A program made the translations under genes and the position numbers. A DNA stretch of 64,000 nucleotides, from assembly GCF_001653475.1 (NCBI RefSeq), contig NZ_CP011487.1:806001-870000 (forward strand), written 5' to 3'. Shown here in pieces: positions 55,239-64,000 of this stretch. The notes beneath the pieces were generated by a model that did no database searches, was not told the origin of the DNA, and was given only the letters and a program-made list of their open reading frames with translations. The stretch's first letter is position 1. Each line of letters opens with the position of its first letter. Source of the DNA: Helicobacter pylori (GTDB taxonomy: Bacteria; Campylobacterota; Campylobacteria; Campylobacterales; Helicobacteraceae).

Positions 55239-57668
55239 TTAAAACTTATAAGAAATTTCAAATCTAGCGTTAAAGCCAGGCTCTGCCATGCCCCTTGCGT
55301 ATTTGTCTTGATTGGGTTCATCAGGGCTCATCACCGGGCTTGCTTGATTGATGTATTGTTGGTTAAAAACATTGTTAAACACAGCGTTTAAGCTCAACCC
55401 TTCAAGTTTTTTATAAGCGGGCTTGTAAGTGATAAAAAAACTGCTCACCCCATAACCCGGCTTATGCACATGAAAAATCCCAGGCGTTTTAGGGCAATTG
55501 CTAGGCCGTCTGTCAATATCCGTAGGGCCGTTACGATAAGGGCTATAAGAGCAATAACTCAAATCCGTAACGAAGCGTGAAAGCCAAGTGATGCTAAGGC
55601 CGGTGCGCGGGATTTTATAGCTTGCCGTTAAAATAAACACATTGCCTGTCGTGGCAGCCAATTCATACACATCAGCGATCAAGCGCCCTTTTAAAGAAGG
55701 CCATGATCGCGCCACGCTCAAGCCTAAAGAAAAGCCCTTGTATTTAGCCGTCCCTGAAATTTCATAACCAGGCACATAAATAATATCTTGCGCGGGCAAG
55801 TTGGTTACAAAAAGCGTTGAAGAAAATTGATTGATGTAATTAGAAATCAATTGGACAAAACCTGCGGCTCTAAAATCAAAATACTTACTGCTGTATTCGG
55901 TGTTAAATTCCACATTTTGCCCGATTTCTGGCTTTAAATTGCGGTTATAGCGCAAATTATCTTGACGCATCCACACCAAACCTCCAGGCATAGGGCCTCT
56001 GGTTACATACGCGTAAGAAAGCCTGAAATTCAAATTTTCTAAAGGCGAGACATTTAAAGCCGCGCTAGGGCTAAACCCTTGGGTTATGTGCAATTGCCAG
56101 TCTTTATCCACTAAAGTATAGACATCATAACGAGTCCCTGCCCCTAAAGTTACCATAGGGTGTAAGGTGTAATTCGCTTGCGCATACACCCCAACCACAT
56201 TCGCGGTAGCGCCATTCCTTTGGCAACGCCCGTTCATGTTGGGATCATTAGGACCCATAACCCTTAAGCATGCGTCAGGGGCATCGCCGGGTTTGACCAA
56301 TTCGCTATTAGGGATCGCTTTATCAAAAGTGGTTAAATTTTGGTAATTCAACCCGTATTCAAAAAGATTGTCATTCTTATGGTCTATGGTGTGGATCACA
56401 TTCGCATTAAACCCGGAATTGATAATGAATAAATTTTTATTAGCGACAACAGAACCTCCTCCAAGGCTTTTAAAAGTGATGGAGCAAGTTTGTTTAACAG
56501 CGTCATAAATGCCTCCTTGCGCCACGCATTCATTTTCTTCGTCAAGTTTTGGGTTTGGGGTGAAAGGAATGATAGTTGCTATATCGTTAGGCTTAAAAAG
56601 GGGGTCAATTTGGACATTCCTGATGCTTGTATAACCATTGATTTTTAATTTAGGATCACCAAAACGACTCCCCCCTTCTCTTTCATAGTTCAAACTCACA
56701 TTATGCACTAAATTGACGCTATAAGTTTTAAACAAACTAGCGTCATTTTCAAACAAGCAATCATCAGGGTTTTTCTCGTTAGGAAAAGCGTTAAAATCAC
56801 CGCAAGAATAGGGTAAAAAAGTGCCTGTAAAATTCGCTCTTAAAGGGCGATTAGCGTTATCTCTAGTCATGTTATAGCTGAGCGTTAAGGTATCCCTTTC
56901 GCTCAAATAACCATTGATCTTAGCCATCACATTGTTTTGCTCGCTAGGACTTCCTGTAACTTTATTACCCGCTTTAGGATCAAAAAGATTTTTCATCGCA
57001 TTATCCCCATCACGATAATAGAAAATATTTTGATGCGTGTAATATAAAAGAATATCAAAATGATTGTTACGATAAGCGCCTATCACGGTTTCTCGATCCC
57101 CAAAGTTGGTTAAAAAAGTTGCAGCCCCACTTATGGCGTAGTCTTTACCTTTAGGGATAAAATCGCTCGCGCTTCTAGTTTCCATTTTAATCGCGCCAAT
57201 TAAGGCCATAGGCCCCGCGCTCGCTTGAGCCGCTCCCTTAGTAACCACCACGCTTTTGAGCATTCCAGGGTCAATAATTGTATTGCCCTGATGCCCATAG
57301 CTTGCGCCCATTTGCGCTGCGCCATCCACTGTAACCCTAGCCAACCTGTCTTCAATACCGCGCACATAAATTTTTTGCGCTATAACCGCACCACCGCCCA
57401 CATTGATATTAGGGTTTCTTCTAAACATGTCGCTGATTTGGTTGGCTTGCCTTCTTTCTAATTCCTTACTTGAAATGGTTGTCTGGTTGTTGTAATTAAA
57501 GATTTTAGCCGCTTGAGTGGTAACTTTGCCTAGAGTGTGTTGGGCGTTCTTTTTTTGATCTTTTTTTCTTTCTTCTTTTTCTTCTTCTTTAGCCTCCAAT
57601 TCAGACATTCCTAATAAGGACAAAACAATAGAAAAACTGCAATACTTCCTAAAACGCTTGTCATTCAT
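55239..57668 (-). CDS. frpB2: TonB-dependent iron/haem receptor FrpB2
   Basis: 809 residues. TonB-dependent outer membrane receptor of the FrpB family; FrpB2 has been reported to bind haemoglobin. The signal peptide is at about 1-26. A Lys/Glu-rich stretch follows, then a plug domain (about 60-180; RRNPNINVGGGAVIAQKIYV in pieces: RRNPNINVGGG, KIYVRGIEDRLA). The barrel ends RFEISYKF. Two cysteine-bounded loops are visible. I recall that strain 26695 has this gene split (HP0915/HP0916); here it is one frame. AT-rich Fur-box-like half sites (TATTATAA near 57683-57694) lie just before the start, fitting iron control. Confidence 0.9.
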   Translation of the reverse strand: MNDKRFRKYCSFSIVLSLLGMSELEAKEEEKEERKKDQKKNAQHTLGKVTTQAAKIFNYNNQTTISSKELERRQANQISDMFRRNPNINVGGGAVIAQKIYVRGIEDRLARVTVDGAAQMGASYGHQGNTIIDPGMLKSVVVTKGAAQASAGPMALIGAIKMETRSASDFIPKGKDYAISGAATFLTNFGDRETVIGAYRNNHFDILLYYTHQNIFYYRDGDNAMKNLFDPKAGNKVTGSPSEQNNVMAKINGYLSERDTLTLSYNMTRDNANRPLRANFTGTFLPYSCGDFNAFPNEKNPDDCLFENDASLFKTYSVNLVHNVSLNYEREGGSRFGDPKLKINGYTSIRNVQIDPLFKPNDIATIIPFTPNPKLDEENECVAQGGIYDAVKQTCSITFKSLGGGSVVANKNLFIINSGFNANVIHTIDHKNDNLFEYGLNYQNLTTFDKAIPNSELVKPGDAPDACLRVMGPNDPNMNGRCQRNGATANVVGVYAQANYTLHPMVTLGAGTRYDVYTLVDKDWQLHITQGFSPSAALNVSPLENLNFRLSYAYVTRGPMPGGLVWMRQDNLRYNRNLKPEIGQNVEFNTEYSSKYFDFRAAGFVQLISNYINQFSSTLFVTNLPAQDIIYVPGYEISGTAKYKGFSLGLSVARSWPSLKGRLIADVYELAATTGNVFILTASYKIPRTGLSITWLSRFVTDLSYCSYSPYRNGPTDIDRRPSNCPKTPGIFHVHKPGYGVSSFFITYKPAYKKLEGLSLNAVFNNVFNQQYINQASPVMSPDEPNQDKYARGMAEPGFNARFEISYKF

Positions 57669-57842
57669 TCTTAAAATCCTACTTATAATAATTTTTCTTA
57701 AAAAAATAAAGGTATTATTGTAGTCAAAAAAATATTACAACCGCCTTAAAAGAGCTAGCCATTTTTGATAAACAAATGATAAACTTTTGGAAAAATCCCA
57801 CAAAAATCCGTTTCAAAACGCACAGAATGCGAAAGGTCTTTC

Positions 57843-58277
57843 CTACCTCACTCTCACTTTTTTATCTTTATAGAGCCTGAATATTTTAGAGCTAGAGCTT
57901 TCAAACAAACCCCTTTCATCGCTCACAATCACATCAGCGAGATTGGAAGCGATTTCTTTATCATAAGCGCATTGGGTGAGGTTGGCTGAGGTGCTATAGA
58001 GCGTTTTAAAACGCTTTAAAAAATCCCCATGCCTGCCCCTAACCACACGAATAGCCTTAGAGTTAGGATAAACAAAAGTGGTTTTAGCGCTTCTTCTGAT
58101 GAGGTTTTTAAAAGCGTTGGGCACGCGCACCAAACTTTTTAAGGTGGTAAAATCAGTGCTTTCTATTAAAACGCTTTGATTTTTAGGGCGGCCTTTTAAG
58201 GCGTTGAGTTTTTCGCTGTCTTTAGAAAGTAGTCCTATAGTGGTATCGCTTTGGGCTAGATACACTAACGCCATCAT
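57843..58277 (-). CDS. Short Sua5/YrdC-family protein (probable tRNA t6A synthesis)
   Basis: 144 residues from the ATG at 58277 (HP0918-like). Sua5/TsaC proteins make threonylcarbamoyl-AMP for the t6A modification of ANN-decoding tRNAs. Motifs can be followed in order: AQSDTTIGLLS (family PTDTVYGL), LKGRPKNQ (KxRP), PNAFKNLIRR, TFVYPN, AIRVVRGRHGDFLKRF, YSTSANLTQ (STSAN) and SSSKIFRLYKDK. It is about 40-60 residues shorter than usual, with loops trimmed rather than one end lost. It begins 4 bases after carB. Confidence 0.75.
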   Translation of the reverse strand: MMALVYLAQSDTTIGLLSKDSEKLNALKGRPKNQSVLIESTDFTTLKSLVRVPNAFKNLIRRSAKTTFVYPNSKAIRVVRGRHGDFLKRFKTLYSTSANLTQCAYDKEIASNLADVIVSDERGLFESSSSKIFRLYKDKKVRVR

Positions 58278-58281
58278 CAAA

Positions 58282-61200
58282 CTACTTTAAATAATCTTGT
58301 AAGGCTAACAACTCGTCTTCTTTAGAGCTTTCTTCTAACGCTAAAATCAAGACTTCTATCGCGCTTAAAGTCGTGAAATAACTCACATGGTTTTTAAGCA
58401 CAGAAGTGCGAATGAGTTTGGCGTCATCTTGAGATTTGTGATCGCTTGTGTTGATAGCCATGCTGATTTCCCCATTCATCATTAAATCCATAATATTGGG
58501 GCGGCCTTCGGAGATTTTAAGCACTTTCAAAGACTCCACACCGGATTTTTCTAAAGCTTTATGCGTGCCTTCTGTAGTGCACAATTCAAAGCCTAACTGA
58601 ACCAATCGCTTCATTAAAACGCATGCTTCTTCTTTATCCTTATCTTTAATAGAGACAAAAATAAGCCCCTTGTTTTTAATGGGGTTAAAGCAAGCCGTTT
58701 GAGCCTTGAAAAAAGCAAGCCCTAAAGATCGAGCAATCCCCATCACTTCGCCGGTGCTTTTCATCTCAGGCCCTAAAATCAAATCCGATCCATAAAGTTT
58801 ATTAAAAGGGAAAACCGCTTCTTTTAAAGCCACAAAATGGGGCATTTTAGGCTTATAAACGCCTTTAGAATATCCCACGATATTTTTTTTATCATAAAAC
58901 TTCAAGGCTTCTTTCAAGTCTTCTAACACCATAACCCTAGTCGCTACTTTCGCTAAAGGAACGCCTAAAGCCTTGCTTAAAAAAGGCACAGTTCTGCTGG
59001 CTCTGGGATTGACTTCAATCAAATACAGCGAATTTTGATGCACAGCAAATTGGATATTCAATAGCCCTACTACGCCTAAATGCAGAGCGATTTTCGCGCT
59101 CACTCGCTCAATTTCATCTAAAATTTCAGCCCCTAGAGTGGAAGGGATAAAGCATGCGGAATCGCCTGAATGGATTCCGGCTTCTTCAATATGCTGTAAA
59201 ATGCCGGCAATATAGACCTCTTTTTTATCGCAAATGGCATCCACATCTAATTCCACCGCTTTTTCTAAAAACTTATCAATGAGAAGCGGGTTTTTAGGGC
59301 TAATCTCTAAAGCATGCGTAACGCTTTCTAAATAATGGTGCAATTCTTCAATATTTTCTAAAATTTGCATGTGTTGACCGCCTAGCACATAACTAGGGCG
59401 CACAATAATAGGGAAACCAATCACATTAGCGATGCGATAAGCTTCATCAACACTCTTAGCCATGCCGTTTTCAGGCTGCTTGATGTCAAGCTCTTTTAAA
59501 AAGAAGGAAAATTTTTCTCTATCTTCGGCAATATCAATCACCTTAAAAGGCGTGCCAATAATGGGGGCTTGCATTTTAGCTAGATCTTTAGCGAGTTTTA
59601 AAGGGGTTTGTCCCCCAAAATGCACGATAATGCCATCCACTCGCTCCCTTTGAATGATGCTCTTCACGCACTCAAAATGAATGGGCTCAAAATAGAGCGT
59701 GTCGCTTGTATCATAATCCGTGCTCACAGTTTCTGGATTGCAATTGAGCATGACGCTTTTAATGTTTAAATCTTTCAAAGCAAAGCTCGCATGCACGCAA
59801 CAATAATCAAATTCAATGCCTTGACCGATGCGATTAGGTCCAGAGCCTATGATTAAGATTTTCTTTTCTTGTTTTTCTTGTTTGTTTTCAATAGGGGGTA
59901 AAGGATTGGGGGCATAGGTGGAATACAAATAAGGCGTGAGCGATAAAAACTCCGCCGCACAAGTGTCCACTTCTTCAAAATTGGGCGTGATTTGTAAATT
60001 CATTCTGGCTAATTCCACTTCAAAAGGACTCACCTCTAAATTTTCATTTTCTTTGATTTTAGTGGCAATCCTGGCATCGCTAAAGCCTAAATTTTTAAGC
60101 CCTCTTAATTTTTTGGCGTCCGTTAAAACACTGGAATTGATGCTTTCTTCTGCTTTGATGAGCTTTTGAATTTGAGATAAAAACCACCTGTCAATCTGGC
60201 ACAATTCAAAAACTTCATCCACACAAACGCCGAGCCTGAACGCATCAGCGATATAAAGCAAACGCTTGAAATTCGGCCGGCGGATTTCCTTTTTTATCGT
60301 TTCTAAATCTTTGCTTAACGATTCAAACCCTAGCCAATTGTTTTCCAAAGAGCATAACGCTTTTTGTAAGGCTTCTAAGAAATTCCCCCCTATCGCCATC
60401 ACTTCGCCAATGCTTTTCATAGAAGTCCCTAAAGTGCTAGAAACACCGGCAAATTTTTCAAACGCAAAGCGAGGGATTTTCACCACAATATAATCCAAAC
60501 TGGGCTCAAAACTCGCTGGGGTGTTGGTCATATCGTTTTGGATTTCATCTAAGCTAAAACCCACCGCAAGCATGGTAGCGACTTTTGCAATGGGAAACCC
60601 GGTCGCTTTTGAAGCTAATGCGGAGCTGCGGCTCACTCGCGGGTTCATTTCAATCACGACCATTCTTAAAGTCTCTGGGTGGATAGCGAACTGCACATTA
60701 CTCCCGCCCGTATCCACGCCAATTTCTCTTAAAATCGCAAAGCTCGCATCACGCATGCGTTGGTATTCTTTATCGGTTAGGGTGAGGCTTGGAGCGATGG
60801 TGATGCTATCGCCGGTATGAACGCCCATGGGGTCAATATTTTCAATACAGCACACAATGATGCAATTATCCTTGCTGTCTCGTATGACTTCCATTTCATA
60901 TTCTTTCCATCCCAATAAGGACTCTTCAATCAAAATTTCATTAATGGGCGAAGCGTCCAGGGCGTTTTTAGCCAATTCTTGAAACTCTTCAATGTTATAA
61001 GCGACCCCACTCCCCCCACCAGCCAGAGTGAAACTCGCTCTAATAATGGCTGGAAAGCCAATTTCATTGATGGCTTCTAGGGCTTCTAACTCGTTATAAG
61101 CGTAACGCCCTTTAGGCAAATCCATCCCGATTTTTAACATCGCTTCTTTGAAAGCCTGCCTGTCTTCGCCTTTTTTAATCGCTTCAATCTTAGCCCCTAA

Positions 61201-61539
61201 AAGCTCCACGCCTTCTAACATGCCCTTTTGGTGCATTTGCATGACCGCATTCAAAGCGGTTTGTCCGCCCATTGTGGGTAAAATAGCGTCAATCTTTTCT
61301 TTTTTAATGATAGCGGCGATATTTTCTGGGGTGATGGGTTGGATATAAGTTTGATGAGAAAATTCAGGGTCAGTCATCACGGTGGCCGGGTTGGAATTGA
61401 TTAAGATCACTCTATAACCTAAAGATTTTAAGGTTTTACAACTTTGAGTCCCTGAGTAGTCAAACTCACAAGCTTGCCCGATCACAATAGGGCCTGAACC
61501 TATCAGTAGAATGTTAGAAATATCGGTGCGTTTAGGCAT
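58282..61539 (-). CDS. carB: Carbamoyl-phosphate synthase large subunit
   Basis: 1085 residues from the ATG at 61539 (MPKRTDISN), which has AAGGAT 6 bases upstream. Makes carbamoyl phosphate for arginine and pyrimidine synthesis together with the glutaminase CarA, which is not adjacent. Two homologous halves are present: [20 protein letters not shown] near residue 10 and [19 protein letters not shown] near 560. Each is followed by an ATP-grasp domain. A C-terminal allosteric MGS-type domain (about 940-1085) contains the [12 protein letters not shown] stretch. Full length. Confidence 0.97.
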   Translation of the reverse strand: MPKRTDISNILLIGSGPIVIGQACEFDYSGTQSCKTLKSLGYRVILINSNPATVMTDPEFSHQTYIQPITPENIAAIIKKEKIDAILPTMGGQTALNAVMQMHQKGMLEGVELLGAKIEAIKKGEDRQAFKEAMLKIGMDLPKGRYAYNELEALEAINEIGFPAIIRASFTLAGGGSGVAYNIEEFQELAKNALDASPINEILIEESLLGWKEYEMEVIRDSKDNCIIVCCIENIDPMGVHTGDSITIAPSLTLTDKEYQRMRDASFAILREIGVDTGGSNVQFAIHPETLRMVVIEMNPRVSRSSALASKATGFPIAKVATMLAVGFSLDEIQNDMTNTPASFEPSLDYIVVKIPRFAFEKFAGVSSTLGTSMKSIGEVMAIGGNFLEALQKALCSLENNWLGFESLSKDLETIKKEIRRPNFKRLLYIADAFRLGVCVDEVFELCQIDRWFLSQIQKLIKAEESINSSVLTDAKKLRGLKNLGFSDARIATKIKENENLEVSPFEVELARMNLQITPNFEEVDTCAAEFLSLTPYLYSTYAPNPLPPIENKQEKQEKKILIIGSGPNRIGQGIEFDYCCVHASFALKDLNIKSVMLNCNPETVSTDYDTSDTLYFEPIHFECVKSIIQRERVDGIIVHFGGQTPLKLAKDLAKMQAPIIGTPFKVIDIAEDREKFSFFLKELDIKQPENGMAKSVDEAYRIANVIGFPIIVRPSYVLGGQHMQILENIEELHHYLESVTHALEISPKNPLLIDKFLEKAVELDVDAICDKKEVYIAGILQHIEEAGIHSGDSACFIPSTLGAEILDEIERVSAKIALHLGVVGLLNIQFAVHQNSLYLIEVNPRASRTVPFLSKALGVPLAKVATRVMVLEDLKEALKFYDKKNIVGYSKGVYKPKMPHFVALKEAVFPFNKLYGSDLILGPEMKSTGEVMGIARSLGLAFFKAQTACFNPIKNKGLIFVSIKDKDKEEACVLMKRLVQLGFELCTTEGTHKALEKSGVESLKVLKISEGRPNIMDLMMNGEISMAINTSDHKSQDDAKLIRTSVLKNHVSYFTTLSAIEVLILALEESSKEDELLALQDYLK

Positions 61540-61638
61540 AACCAATCCTTAAAGAAAGAATATAAACGAAGCGTCATCAATATTTTAGAATACTTTTTAT
61601 TAGGTTTTTGCGTGGCGTCCCCTCCCTATTTTTTCAAA

Positions 61639-62331
61639 CTATTTGTCTCTGTCTGAAAAAATACCAATGATTTGCAAGATAGAAATAAAGACATTCAAAA
61701 AGTCTAAATACAAGCTCACCGCCGCATCAATGGGGCTATCATACATGCCTTTAACGATGTTTTGGGTGTCATAAGCGATGTAAAGACTGAATAAAATCGC
61801 ACTCGCCCCCGCAATGACAACCTGGAACATGGGGCTACCCAAAAACAAGTTGATGAGCGAACACACCAACACCACAATCAAAGCGATAAAGAGCATTTTA
61901 CCCATATTCGCTAAGTCGTTTTTAGTCTTAAGGGCATACACGCTCATCAAACCAAAAACAATAGTCGTCATGCCTAAAGCTTGCCAAACCGCTCCCAAAC
62001 CAGCTTTTGCAATCACCATACCCAACAAAGGTACTAGAGTAACCCCTGATAATGAAGTGAAAGCAAACAGCATGAATAAATTCAATCCGGGTTTAGATTT
62101 AGAAAACATCAAACCAAAAAACGCCACAATTTCAGCGATAAAAAACACCCATTTATACTGCACTACGGCTTGAAAATTCATTAAACCCAATAACGCCCCA
62201 ATAGTCGCTAGTAACAAACTGCCTGCAAAGAACTTGTAAGTCGTTTTAACAAAACTTACCAGCTCGCTTTCATGCGATAAAGAATTTTCCGCATACGCAT
62301 TATGAGAATTAGCTCTGTCATATAATGCCAT
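61639..62331 (-). CDS. Bax-inhibitor-1 / YccA-family membrane protein
   Basis: 230 residues with seven predicted membrane spans from about residue 32 to 222. It has the BI-1 family signatures YIAYDTQNIVKG and AVSLYLDFLNVFISILQIIG near the C-terminus. Bacterial members (YccA, YbhL) modulate FtsH or act as leak channels for calcium; the role in Helicobacter is not known (HP0920). A single gene between carB and gapA, transcribed leftwards. The shared upstream region with gapA is about 140 bases. Confidence 0.88.
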   Translation of the reverse strand: MALYDRANSHNAYAENSLSHESELVSFVKTTYKFFAGSLLLATIGALLGLMNFQAVVQYKWVFFIAEIVAFFGLMFSKSKPGLNLFMLFAFTSLSGVTLVPLLGMVIAKAGLGAVWQALGMTTIVFGLMSVYALKTKNDLANMGKMLFIALIVVLVCSLINLFLGSPMFQVVIAGASAILFSLYIAYDTQNIVKGMYDSPIDAAVSLYLDFLNVFISILQIIGIFSDRDK

Positions 62332-62475
62332 GTTTTACTCCTTGAATTTCAACTCAAAATAATTTTAATTAACCCTAATAGCTAGGTTTAATATAATAGC
62401 GCAAAATGTAGTAAAATACCAAACAAAACCCCCTAAAATTGAAATTGAAGTCTGAAAATTAGGATAATAGTTATA

Positions 62476-63474
62476 ATGAAAATTTTTATCAATGGATTTG
62501 GCCGCATTGGGAGATGCGTTTTAAGAGCGATTTTAGAGCGTAGCGATACAAACCCTAACTTAGAAGTGGTAGGCATCAATGACCCTGCTAATTGGGAAAT
62601 TCTCGCTTATCTTTTAGAGCATGACAGCGCGCATGGGTTGCTCAATAAGGAGGCTCGTTACTCTAATGGTAAGCTTATTATCGGCTCGTTAGAAATCCCT
62701 GTTTTTAATAGTATCAAAGACTTGAAAGGCGTGGATGTTATCATAGAGTGTTCAGGGAAGTTTTTAGAGCCTAAAACGCTAGAAAATTATCTTTTGCTTG
62801 GGGCTAAAAAGGCACTGTTATCCGCTCCCTTTATGGGCGAATACGATGAAAAACAATACCCTACTTTAGTGTATGGGGTCAATCATTTTCTCTATCAAAA
62901 CCAAGCCATTGTTTCTAACGCCTCTTGCACGACTAACGCTATCGCACCCATTTGCGCTATTTTAGATAAAGCTTTTGGCATTAAAGAGGGCATGCTAACG
63001 ACCATTCATAGCTATACAAGCGATCAAAAGCTCATTGATTTGGCCCACCCTTTAGACAAACGGCGCTCAAGAGCGGCTGCAAGCAACATTATCCCCACCA
63101 CCACTAAAGCCGCTCTGGCCTTGCATAAAGTTTTACCCAATCTCAAAAACAAAATGCATGGGCATAGCGTGAGGGTGCCTAGCCTTGATGTGTCCATGAT
63201 AGATTTGAGTTTGTTTTTAGAAAAAAAGACCCTCAAAGAGCCCATCAATGATTTATTGATTGAAGCTTCTAAAGGGGTTTTAAAAGGCGTGTTAGAGATA
63301 GATTTAAAAGAAAGGGTGAGTTCTGATTTCATTTCTAACCCTAGTAGCGTCATAATCGCACCTGATTTGACTTTCACGCTAGAGAATATGGTCAAAATCA
63401 TGGGGTGGTATGATAATGAATGGGGGTATTCTAATCGTTTGGTGGATATGGCGCAATTCATGTATCATTATTAA
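62476..63474 (+). CDS. gapA: Glyceraldehyde-3-phosphate dehydrogenase
   Basis: 332 residues. Oxidative phosphorylation of glyceraldehyde 3-phosphate, or the reverse in gluconeogenesis. The Rossmann fold begins [16 protein letters not shown]. The catalytic cysteine is Cys151 in [13 protein letters not shown], with the catalytic His in TIHSYTSDQ. The C-terminal domain has [12 protein letters not shown]. pylori has a second GAPDH gene elsewhere (HP1346), so this copy (HP0921) may be specialised for one direction or cofactor. A TATAAT overlaps the ATG itself, so the true promoter probably lies further upstream. Confidence 0.95.
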   Translation: MKIFINGFGRIGRCVLRAILERSDTNPNLEVVGINDPANWEILAYLLEHDSAHGLLNKEARYSNGKLIIGSLEIPVFNSIKDLKGVDVIIECSGKFLEPKTLENYLLLGAKKALLSAPFMGEYDEKQYPTLVYGVNHFLYQNQAIVSNASCTTNAIAPICAILDKAFGIKEGMLTTIHSYTSDQKLIDLAHPLDKRRSRAAASNIIPTTTKAALALHKVLPNLKNKMHGHSVRVPSLDVSMIDLSLFLEKKTLKEPINDLLIEASKGVLKGVLEIDLKERVSSDFISNPSSVIIAPDLTFTLENMVKIMGWYDNEWGYSNRLVDMAQFMYHY

Positions 63475-63516
63475 GTCATTTTGCGAATCTTTTTGAGTTT
63501 GTTTAACATCAAGTCG

Positions 63517-63522
63517 TATAAT
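63517..63522 (+). promoter_or_regulatory. Predicted promoter -10 box of the autotransporter gene
   Basis: TATAAT after GTCG, 31 bases before the ATG at 63554, with a TTGGAG ribosome site between. Inference from sequence. Confidence 0.6.
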
Positions 63523-63553
63523 GTGGGATTTACAAAAACGATTGGAGTTTTAA

Positions 63554-64000
63554 ATGGCGTTTAAAAAGGCTAGATTGATTTCTAATCTTATTTCAAAGGG
63601 ATCTTTCAAATTAAATAAGATCTCAAAGAAATTTTTCAAATTGAATCAAATCTTGAAGCGTGAAAAGCCCTTAAAACGCCATGAAAAAACGAAATCCATT
63701 AAAAAGCCCTTTAATAAAAACAAATCTTTTTTAAAAGCTTCGGTTTTATTGATAGGAGCGTTGGGGGGATTATCCCATCTAAGGGCTAGCGAATGTAAAA
63801 CCTGGTCATGGTCGTCTTGGGATTATCATGACAATATTGAAAGCGGTCCTAATTCACCTACGCACAACTCTTATTGCCTTTTTAGTAGCGCTCAAGGCTC
63901 TGGAACTTATTATTTAAACACTCTTACCACTTATAAAGCTTATAATGTTAGTTTCACACAAAAATTCAATGATGGCACGCTTGATATTGGAGGGAATATC
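63554..64000 (+). CDS. vlpC: VacA-like autotransporter (5' end only)
   Basis: 149 codons are visible and the frame is open to the window edge. Position after gapA and the sequence identify HP0922 (VlpC), one of the three large VacA-like autotransporters of about 2,000-3,000 residues. The N-terminus is an unusually long basic leader (about 65 residues rich in Lys and Phe, with an internal repeat FKLNKISKKFFKLNQI). It precedes a hydrophobic core (SVLLIGALGGLSHLRAS). The mature part starts with ECKTWSWSSWDYHDN. Long leaders are typical of type V secretion. The passenger and barrel lie outside the window. Confidence 0.88.
   Translation, partial: MAFKKARLISNLISKGSFKLNKISKKFFKLNQILKREKPLKRHEKTKSIKKPFNKNKSFLKASVLLIGALGGLSHLRASECKTWSWSSWDYHDNIESGPNSPTHNSYCLFSSAQGSGTYYLNTLTTYKAYNVSFTQKFNDGTLDIGGNI

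Overview
This window is a chromosomal segment of Helicobacter pylori. I infer this from the 3' end of the cag pathogenicity island (VirD4/Cag5, Cag4, Cag3, Cag1), the adhesin pair AlpA/AlpB, the plasminogen-binding protein PgbA, an HpaA-family lipoprotein, the cell-shape hydrolases Csd3 and Csd6, phospholipase PldA with a G-tract, Hof- and FrpB-type outer membrane proteins and the start of a VacA-like autotransporter. The DNA is AT-rich, with TATAAT-type -10 boxes and AAGGA-type ribosome binding sites. HP locus numbers below are recalled from strain 26695, not looked up.

Layout. 1-3.6 kb: end of the cag island. 3.8-9.0 kb: a Sel1-repeat protein, csd6, era, hslU, hslV and rplI. 9.0-11.1 kb: a DUF262/DUF1524 restriction-like gene broken by an in-frame stop. 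11.3-18.8 kb: glnA, a tiny lipoprotein gene, dapB, glcD, pgbA, a Nudix hydrolase and csd3. 19.0-20.8 kb: a restriction-modification (R-M) pair whose nuclease aligns residue by residue with the PabI restriction DNA glycosylase, flanked by a decayed direct copy of part of gyrB. 20.8-33.8 kb: gyrB, dnaN, pldA, two tandem NSS transporters, ybgC, a DUF493 gene, murD, mraY, an hpaA paralogue, rpmB and a potassium channel gene.

33.9-34.8 kb: gene debris and two tRNA genes (initiator Met and Gln). At this point the order jumps from the HP0490 block to the HP0897 block, so this is a rearrangement junction relative to 26695. 34.9-45.4 kb: hypDCB, a cupin gene, ackA-pta and the flagellar hook genes fliK-flgD-flgE behind a sigma-54 promoter. 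45.5-49.3 kb: a second R-M pair, with its start site inside an inverted repeat, overlapping a UvrD/Rep helicase gene. 49.9-57.7 kb: outer membrane proteins AlpA, AlpB, HofG and FrpB2. 57.8-64 kb: a short Sua5/YrdC protein, carB, a Bax-inhibitor-1 family protein, gapA and the start of a VacA-like autotransporter.

Themes. Three loci for defence against foreign DNA are spread between housekeeping genes, and each carries a distinct mark: a nonsense mutation, a long target duplication, or an inverted repeat over the start site. Cell-wall and cell-shape functions recur (csd6, csd3, dapB, murD, mraY). The most novel-looking items are the PabI-like R-M insertion, the internal ribosome binding site in the potassium channel gene, two peptide-sized frames between the cupin gene and hypB, and two structured intergenic loci that may encode small RNAs.
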